Below are positions 5,309-11,108 of a DNA stretch of 11,108 nt, in pieces; within the stretch, counting starts at the first letter, position 1; each line of letters starts with the position of its first letter. The stretch lies in contig JAEZTQ010000062.1 of the NCBI GenBank assembly GCA_023443625.1, positions 1 through 11,108 on the forward strand. Reading direction: 5' to 3'. Made by a program: the position numbers and the translations under genes. Source of the DNA: Bacillota bacterium. Its GTDB lineage: Bacteria > Bacillota_A > Clostridia > Lachnospirales > Lachnospiraceae. The notes under the pieces were generated by a model, which saw only the letters and a list, made by a program, of their open reading frames with translations, was not told where the DNA came from and searched no databases.

Positions 5309-8300
5309 CTAATGATACAAACTTCCCGTATAATCATCTGTGGCTTTTTTATCTATATAATACATAATAAAATCCCCGGCCTTTAGTTTAAATACATTGC
5401 CCTTATTATCAGTCTTCTCCAGGGGAGCGCCCTCCATAACCCACATGGAACAGTTTCCCTTGTTCAGATAATTGCTGCCATTAATATAAGAAAGATGCTC
5501 CTTACCTTTATCATCAATGGTTACAATATTAAAATTGACAATGAGATAGCCATCCTTTAACCAGAAGTCTTCCTTGTAATCAATTCCATGCTTTTTTAAA
5601 TATCCAAAGACATCTATGCCTGCAGGGGCGGCATGTACATCTGTGGGAATCTTATAGGTACCATACCAGCGCTGCATATACTTTGACAGACTTGTTGTAG
5701 TCAGGCCTGTGGCATTCTTCACCTCAGCGAAAGAACTGTGCTTTGAGATATAGGAAGCATAATCTGTTCCTATATAGGTTCGAAATGCCTTTAATAATCT
5801 TATCTGTGAATAGGAATACATGGTGCTGTACTGATTGGCTATCTTGGCATAGCTTGTATTCATTACTGCCGCTGTATTCTTAAGCTCAGCCTCAGGGATT
5901 CTACTATAAACATTTCCTGTAACCCCCTCATGAAGATTAACCAGGTCAATCCCTTCACCAACTTTTACAAGAGGGTGTAGCTTTCCATTAATTTCTTCTT
6001 TGTAATACAAATCCACCTGCTGTCTATTCTTTCCTTTGGCATCCACATAGAAAAAGGTTGGTTTTATTTTAATCTGACAAGCATTACTATACATCTGACC
6101 TACGGTATCCAGCATAAAACGCACGGCATAGCCTGTCTTTAACACACCCAAGTTAGAATAGTTGGGATGACTTCCATTTATTAATGGCAACGTATATTTA
6201 CTATAGCGTCCTATGCTTACTCCGTACTGATTATTGGTTCCAACGCTGTAGTAATAGGCATAACTAGATTTATATGAAGCTTGCTTAGTTCCATCTGTAT
6301 TTCCTTCAAAATATTTGAATAACATGGTGTTCTTCTTACGAAATACCTCTTCCCAATTAGGATAATCAGAGATATCGTAAAGTTTTAAACCATATATTCT
6401 TCCTGACACCTGAATTTTTCTCGCTGCTATAGCTACATAATTGCTGATACTTGCATTTCTTGTAGTCTCTGTCCTACTTAATTTATCCGTACCATTCACA
6501 GCAATGGTTCTAAATTCAGCGGTATAAGTGCCTTCTTCTACCCACAAAGGAAGATAAAAACGTGAAGTAGCTCTCCCAAGTACAATCCAGGTACCTGCTT
6601 TAATAAAGCTATCATTACTCTGATCATTATCGCTAAGGGTATCTATATAGACGTCAAAGGGCAGCTTCATCTCATTTCTTACAATATCACTCTTCTTGGC
6701 AAGATAAGAAGTATTCTCTGGATCTATAAAAGAGCGTGAAAAATCCCTGTTATAGTAGCCTAGGCGGTTGCTATGAGATAGGGTGTTGGATATTTTAACG
6801 GTAAAGTCGTTTAAGCTTGAATTTGTATCTAGAACAAGCTGTAGGGCCCCCTCTTCTGGATTAATGAGCTGTATCCATTTATCATTATCAGCCGTGATGA
6901 CTGGATCACAAATAACTGGTGTATGAAGGATGACATTGTTAACAGATACACTATAGGTACGTTGATTCGTGGATGCATTTATGCTGCTTGGGTGTAAGCT
7001 ATAGAGAACACTTCCATTAGAGGCATAGGTGCCATTTTCTTTCTCTGCTTGAATTAACTTGCCATCGGTATACAAGGCCTTATCCTGGGTTATGGTTGAA
7101 CATTGCCTTAGTGAGGAGGGATTGGGGCTTACACCTTTCTTCTCATCGTAGGTATTTGATAGGATAACACTGCCATCAAAGGAAAGATAATCATTTCTTA
7201 CTTGTGCTTCACCTGTAAGTTCATTGGCATAAGAGGTTAAGTCAATGTATTCCACCTCTGGCCTATAGCCTGTATCAGAAGTAATGGGTTTATCATTCCA
7301 TACCTCTATACCCTCTGTAACCTCCTTGGGTTCCTTTACATGGTCTTCTAAATTACTACTGCTCCAAGTGGAAAGGGAAGGAAGATTAAGATATCCCTGA
7401 TTAGCAGATAGGGATACTCCACCCCCTGGCAAGGAATAATTATTTACTTGTGCCGAACTTACTCTATAATATTCTAGTTTAACAATCTCCCAGTAATTAT
7501 AGGTTCGCTCCACCTTAATCACCTGGGTATCACTTACCTCCTCCCTAACCTTCTTCGCTTCATCCACTTCCTTTGGTGTGGCGGCATTATACTCTAGCGT
7601 GTAATGCATGGTTACCGGGACATAATAGTCTTTCACACCGGTCCTATTGACAAGGGTATATCCAAGAAGGTAATCTTTTGTCTTCACGTAGACATGCTGA
7701 CTTTCCGTGGTTGCTATTCCCTGCTGTGAGATAAAATAGGGTGATGAATAACCATCTCCATTAATAACTCCATAGGGTGATGGATAGTCTAAGGCTGCGA
7801 TAATTGGTGCATCTGGTGTATCTGGAAGGACTGGAATAGCTCCATCATAATAGAATCTCAGTGTAGCAACGGTGCCTAAGGATGTTGATGGTGGAATTAA
7901 AAAGGATGCGGTTGCTTGGGTTCCGCTTTTAGATTTAAGACCTGAGGTTTCAGAATACTCCAACTCCCATTTATTCTGATAGGTATAGATAATCCCATTA
8001 ATGGATTTAGAATTGATTGCTGTTTTAAGGATGGATTGATTTCTTGTTACTGCTTCTCTTGATATCTCATGGATGATATTTCCTGTCTTATTTACCATAA
8101 TGACACGTAACGTGATTTCTTCTAACTTGGTATTGTCCTTCTTATAATAGACTTTTACGGTAATGCCACCACTAACCTTCTCTGCCTTTGGTGCTTTGAA
8201 AACAATATCATTACCCGTTCCTTTCTTTAATTCAGTCGGCTTTGAACTCGTGTTAAGTGTATAAGACCAGTCCCAGTTTCCTTTATAAGCGTAGTATTCA

Positions 8301-9703
8301 TCTCCTATCGTTAGGTTGTCTGGAATAGCTTTTCCATGTGTATAGGTCTCATCTCCCAATGCTGATCCTGAACCTAAGTTATAGTCCAGCACTTGACCTG
8401 TGTCTACATCAATTGCCTTTACCGTAACAGGTATTGGTTTTTCTGATTTTGCTTTATAATAAATCTTTACCTCTAATGTACTATACAACATTAAATCCAA
8501 AGGTACATTAAACTTAACCGGGGAATAATCATAAGCCAGGTCAAGTTTTATATTTTTCTTTGACCCATAAATATTCTCATAGGTATACTTAGCTTCTGTT
8601 GTCCTTTGATAGACTCTATCCATCACAGTAATTGTTTTATTAATAGTATCCAATGGTTGGGTAAAATCTTTACCTGCATTGATTTTACCTTCATATGAAA
8701 TATCTATTATTTCATCCCTATCTTTATCTACTGCATAAACTTTAATAGTGCCCTCTGTCTTCTTCTTGTAAATCAACCATACATGAGAACCTCCATATTT
8801 CATCATTGCTTGACCTTTAATAATTTCACTTATAGGTGTACCCGTATCAATATAGGCCTTTTTGTATGCCTTATCTTTGCTAAATCCATCTCCTGTCTTA
8901 GTTACTATATAACCACAAATTTCGTATGAAAATCCGTTCTTATTTATGCCTTTTGGTTGATTATCCCAAGTTATGTAATTGCCGGCACAGGTCTCTCCTA
9001 ATAAATCATATTCTTTTATTGGCTGTCCGTCCTCAGAATAGTAATGGATATAGGATTTATGGAAGTTTGGTTTGAATATGATAGGCATATTATAGAATTT
9101 CTCAAAATCATTGAGGGTTTTGTTTCCCCAGGTCTCGGCGTTCATGATGTCCTTCCAATTTATACAATTTTCCTCCCCAGGTGTTCTTTTTCCATTCTTA
9201 TCAACTGTATAAGTGCTAAATATCATATGTAGATATATGGGGGTATCCGCTGTAATATCTTCAAATTTATCCATCAAAGCATTTTGCACTCGTTCTGCAC
9301 TTAATTCGATATAGGTATTACCATCCCCTCTGGATTTCTTCTCCTCCTCTTGAAAATAGATTTTTGCAACAGACCCAGCCGTACTCACAGAGTCTGGGCC
9401 TGTCTTATTCTTTACTGTAACTTCCTTTTCAATTGGCTCTCTTGTTATGGATAAGCCGATGGTTTGCCAACGAGTACCAGAGGATGCTGCTTTTGATTGA
9501 GCGTCAATGAATATTATGCCATTTTTCATTGTAATTGTTCTGGATAGATTACCTTCAGAATCAAATACTTCAAATTTGGATTCCCCCAATCCAAGACCTC
9601 CTAAAGTGCCTGCATGAACATAATGAACATTCAATGCTAAAAATACATTTACCAAAACTAGTATAACGCTAATAAACCTCTTCCTATATGATTTCTGAAA
9701 CAA
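5309..9703 (-). CDS. Large secreted multidomain protein, possibly DUF5704-type
   Basis: This 1464-aa protein is exported: a basic start (KSYRKRF), a hydrophobic core at about 11-26, and a likely cleavage near VHAG at 29-32. Residues 318-418, 423-522 and 527-621 look like three related beta modules of about 100 aa. Each opens with a strand such as VTVKAIDVDTG or IKVYAVDKD, has a central Tyr/Trp-rich strand, and ends in VKIYYK, VKVYYK or LRFYYD, a pattern seen in MucBP-like adhesin modules. A Pro-rich linker (PVLPDTPDAP) follows, then YVKTKDYLLGYTLV near 672-685 and PVTMHYTLEYN near 696-706. The C-terminal part has FWLKDGYLIVNFNIVTIDD and GDFIMYYIDKKATDDY. From memory these resemble the uncharacterised DUF5704 family; I cannot verify this. 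The C terminus (TGSLYH) has no LPxTG, SLH or membrane anchor. The start is TTG at 9703, set by AGGAGG 7 nt upstream. The gene begins 11 nt after the SLH-like gene ends. The molecular function is unknown. Confidence 0.85.
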   Translation of the reverse strand: MFQKSYRKRFISVILVLVNVFLALNVHYVHAGTLGGLGLGESKFEVFDSEGNLSRTITMKNGIIFIDAQSKAASSGTRWQTIGLSITREPIEKEVTVKNKTGPDSVSTAGSVAKIYFQEEEKKSRGDGNTYIELSAERVQNALMDKFEDITADTPIYLHMIFSTYTVDKNGKRTPGEENCINWKDIMNAETWGNKTLNDFEKFYNMPIIFKPNFHKSYIHYYSEDGQPIKEYDLLGETCAGNYITWDNQPKGINKNGFSYEICGYIVTKTGDGFSKDKAYKKAYIDTGTPISEIIKGQAMMKYGGSHVWLIYKKKTEGTIKVYAVDKDRDEIIDISYEGKINAGKDFTQPLDTINKTITVMDRVYQRTTEAKYTYENIYGSKKNIKLDLAYDYSPVKFNVPLDLMLYSTLEVKIYYKAKSEKPIPVTVKAIDVDTGQVLDYNLGSGSALGDETYTHGKAIPDNLTIGDEYYAYKGNWDWSYTLNTSSKPTELKKGTGNDIVFKAPKAEKVSGGITVKVYYKKDNTKLEEITLRVIMVNKTGNIIHEISREAVTRNQSILKTAINSKSINGIIYTYQNKWELEYSETSGLKSKSGTQATASFLIPPSTSLGTVATLRFYYDGAIPVLPDTPDAPIIAALDYPSPYGVINGDGYSSPYFISQQGIATTESQHVYVKTKDYLLGYTLVNRTGVKDYYVPVTMHYTLEYNAATPKEVDEAKKVREEVSDTQVIKVERTYNYWEIVKLEYYRVSSAQVNNYSLPGGGVSLSANQGYLNLPSLSTWSSSNLEDHVKEPKEVTEGIEVWNDKPITSDTGYRPEVEYIDLTSYANELTGEAQVRNDYLSFDGSVILSNTYDEKKGVSPNPSSLRQCSTITQDKALYTDGKLIQAEKENGTYASNGSVLYSLHPSSINASTNQRTYSVSVNNVILHTPVICDPVITADNDKWIQLINPEEGALQLVLDTNSSLNDFTVKISNTLSHSNRLGYYNRDFSRSFIDPENTSYLAKKSDIVRNEMKLPFDVYIDTLSDNDQSNDSFIKAGTWIVLGRATSRFYLPLWVEEGTYTAEFRTIAVNGTDKLSRTETTRNASISNYVAIAARKIQVSGRIYGLKLYDISDYPNWEEVFRKKNTMLFKYFEGNTDGTKQASYKSSYAYYYSVGTNNQYGVSIGRYSKYTLPLINGSHPNYSNLGVLKTGYAVRFMLDTVGQMYSNACQIKIKPTFFYVDAKGKNRQQVDLYYKEEINGKLHPLVKVGEGIDLVNLHEGVTGNVYSRIPEAELKNTAAVMNTSYAKIANQYSTMYSYSQIRLLKAFRTYIGTDYASYISKHSSFAEVKNATGLTTTSLSKYMQRWYGTYKIPTDVHAAPAGIDVFGYLKKHGIDYKEDFWLKDGYLIVNFNIVTIDDKGKEHLSYINGSNYLNKGNCSMWVMEGAPLEKTDNKGNVFKLKAGDFIMYYIDKKATDDYTGSLYH

Positions 9704-9710
9704 GAAAAAC

Positions 9711-9717
9711 CCTCCTA
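9711..9717 (-). promoter_or_regulatory. Shine-Dalgarno overlapping the upstream stop codon
   Basis: On the minus strand the upstream gene ends in TAG (9717-9715), and its last two bases begin AGGAGG (9716-9711), which lies 7 nt before the TTG start at 9703. Terminating ribosomes are therefore delivered onto the next start, a sign of translational coupling. It is also the main evidence that the large gene starts at TTG. Confidence 0.8.
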
Positions 9718-10959
9718 TTTTACAGGAATATTATATGCATCAACAAAATAAGTTACAATATCAATAGCAAAGTCTGATCCATCTCCTGAAGAACCATTAT
9801 TTGTAGCAAATAAAACATCAAAAACTCCTGTTCTCCATTCCCCACTCTTTAAGTTATCTAGCATAGGATATTGGCTATAAAGTAATTTGTTTTGTTTTAC
9901 GTTAATATCCTTTGCTGTGATGCGATATTTTACATATGCTCTCATTCGCCATCCGGTATAGTAATATAACGTCGATGGTTCTACTGCGATAATTGAACTT
10001 TCTACCACAACCTTGTTTGCCTTCATATCGTCAATGTAAAAAGATCTGATATCCGCTTCTCTATCACGATTACTTCTTACAAATAATGCTGCTAACCCCT
10101 CTATCCATTTATCACCTACAGTTTTATAATCAACATTAAATATATAATTTAAATATTGCTCTGCCATATCTGCCCAATCATAAAGATATTTATCCATTTC
10201 CTTTTTAAATGACCATTGATCGTACCAATTTCTAAATGTAAACTTCTTCATATCCCCTGGATAACAGTAGTCCTTATTCTTTACAAACTCTTTCTTATAA
10301 TTCTTATTTATCATAAAATCGAATTGCTTTTCATAGAAGGAATTGGGATAACACTCAAGAATATATTCATATCTATTGGCATTCTTAGGTAAGTTTGTTG
10401 TCCTAATCAACATACCATCAGGACTGATACCAGCACGTTTTGAAGGCTTTAGCAGCAAATTAATTGCTGTTGTAGCAGCCCCTATCGAAACCTGAAGACT
10501 TCCTCTAAACTCTCTATTTTGTATATAATAACCGTTGCTATATCCCTTAAAGAACCCTTTGGCATAGGCCTTGGCCACATCTTCCCTCTTACTTTCCTTA
10601 ATCTTCTTGATATCTGAAATCCTTTTCTTTAACACTGTCTTAAGTAGCTGAGTATCCACTGTATCTCCATTGAGGTATTCATCTGCACGGTTTATTAAGA
10701 CTGCCAAATCCGTTCTTGTTAAATAATCACTGTATTTAGTAAAGTCCCCATCTTTTAATATATTTACATCCTTAGCCGCCTGGATGTAAGGTTCTTTTAT
10801 ACTTTTATCCACGGGTAATTTCATTTTGGTTACCAAGTTCTTAATAAAGGCATCCACTTTTATGTAGGTAGTTGCGGCTTGTGCCCTTTGCTCTGTAGGA
10901 TGCATTGAAAGTGTTAATACCATAATAAATACTAATATTGTAGCTGTAAGTTTCTTCAT
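9715..10959 (-). CDS. Exported protein with degenerate SLH-like segments
   Basis: This 414-aa protein has a clear Sec signal peptide: MKK, a hydrophobic core at about 5-19, and a likely cleavage after AQA near 28. Two segments resemble S-layer homology domains, which bind secondary wall polymers. One spans about 33-97 and ends in YLTRTDLAVLINRADEYL. The other spans about 113-172 with RISDIKKI, KGFFKGYSNGYY and RGSLQVSIGAATTAI. The family signature TRAE is changed to TRTD in the first and to RGSL in the second, so wall binding is not assured. The remaining 240 residues (DGMLIRTTNLPKNA near 181-194, then YILECYPNSFYEKQFDF) are aromatic-rich and of unknown fold; from memory they recall uncharacterised Clostridia proteins labelled Athe_2463, which I cannot check. 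The ATG has GAGGAGG with AGGAGG 7 nt away. The 1464-aa gene follows 11 nt downstream with coupled translation. Confidence 0.8.
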   Translation of the reverse strand: MKKLTATILVFIMVLTLSMHPTEQRAQAATTYIKVDAFIKNLVTKMKLPVDKSIKEPYIQAAKDVNILKDGDFTKYSDYLTRTDLAVLINRADEYLNGDTVDTQLLKTVLKKRISDIKKIKESKREDVAKAYAKGFFKGYSNGYYIQNREFRGSLQVSIGAATTAINLLLKPSKRAGISPDGMLIRTTNLPKNANRYEYILECYPNSFYEKQFDFMINKNYKKEFVKNKDYCYPGDMKKFTFRNWYDQWSFKKEMDKYLYDWADMAEQYLNYIFNVDYKTVGDKWIEGLAALFVRSNRDREADIRSFYIDDMKANKVVVESSIIAVEPSTLYYYTGWRMRAYVKYRITAKDINVKQNKLLYSQYPMLDNLKSGEWRTGVFDVLFATNNGSSGDGSDFAIDIVTYFVDAYNIPVK

Positions 10960-11108
10960 AAAATCCCCTCCTCAATTATTCTGGTAGTGTCAAGTCTGAC
11001 ACCCCGTTTTTCTATCAAAACCTTTATTTTTCAAGGGTTACAAAGTTTTTCAAATAAAAATAACAATGACCCCCTTATTAGAAGTATAATTAGAGTTACC
11101 ACACAATA
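10960..11108 (-). promoter_or_regulatory. Leader and probable promoter region of the exported pair
   Basis: This 149-bp region precedes the SLH-like gene and runs to the window edge. On the minus strand a TATACT at 11088-11083 could be a -10 box, but its -35 box would fall at or past the edge. Two TTGAAA boxes nearer the gene have no acceptable -10 partner. If the distal box is used, the leader is about 115 nt long and includes the inverted repeat at 10987-11002. Confidence 0.4.
10987..11002. repeat. Inverted repeat in the leader of the exported pair
   Basis: GTGTCA at 10987-10992 and TGACAC at 10997-11002 are exact reverse complements around a 4-nt centre. The element lies 14 nt upstream of the AGGAGG site (10967-10972) of the SLH-like gene. 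It could be an operator for a dimeric regulator or a small leader hairpin affecting ribosome access. Confidence 0.5.

Noticed and set aside
9044..9232. 62-aa plus-strand frame opposite the large exoprotein gene
   Set aside because: It is antisense to a continuous 1464-codon gene and has no ribosome site or family motif.

Overview
The window looks like chromosomal DNA of a low-GC, Gram-positive, anaerobic Firmicute, most likely of the Lachnospiraceae/Clostridia. The basis is AT-rich DNA, strong AGGAGG ribosome sites with 6-10 nt spacing, non-ATG starts placed by those sites, sigma-A-type promoters, a flotillin operon of the Bacillus YuaF/YuaG kind, and secreted proteins with Gram-positive signal peptides. 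No rRNA, tRNA, CRISPR array, insertion sequence or phage gene was found.

Layout. (1) Positions 1-1680: two sigma-A-like promoters lead into a plus-strand gene for a CNNM/CBS/CorC_HlyC membrane protein of the magnesium-efflux/hemolysin-C-like family, closed by a hairpin terminator. (2) Positions 1515-1833: a convergent intergenic region with three consecutive hairpins. (3) Positions 1834-4336, minus strand: a well-formed promoter and a two-gene operon, an NfeD/YuaF-like membrane protein followed by a flotillin. (4) Positions 4415-4918, minus strand: a small Cys-rich DUF2284-type metal-binding protein. (5) Positions 4919-5308: a 390-bp AT-rich gap with a tandem palindromic repeat and a weak candidate terminator. 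(6) Positions 5309-10959, minus strand: a translationally coupled pair of exported proteins, a 414-aa protein with degenerate S-layer-homology-like segments and a 1464-aa exoprotein with beta-rich modules. (7) Positions 10960-11108: the leader of that pair, containing an inverted repeat.

How they work together. NfeD-like protein and flotillin are a known functional pair that forms membrane microdomain scaffolds. The exported pair is probably one cell-surface unit, in which the SLH-like protein could hold the large soluble protein at the wall; this is inference, and neither protein has a function I can name. The CorC-like and DUF2284 genes appear to be independent transcription units.

The least explained features are: the strict Asp/hydrophobic alternation over about 53 residues in the NfeD-like protein, encoded partly by 18-bp tandem repeats; the coupled secreted pair; and the replacement of conserved CNNM-domain residues in the CorC-like protein. 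I see no clear case for a completely new defence or mobile system here.
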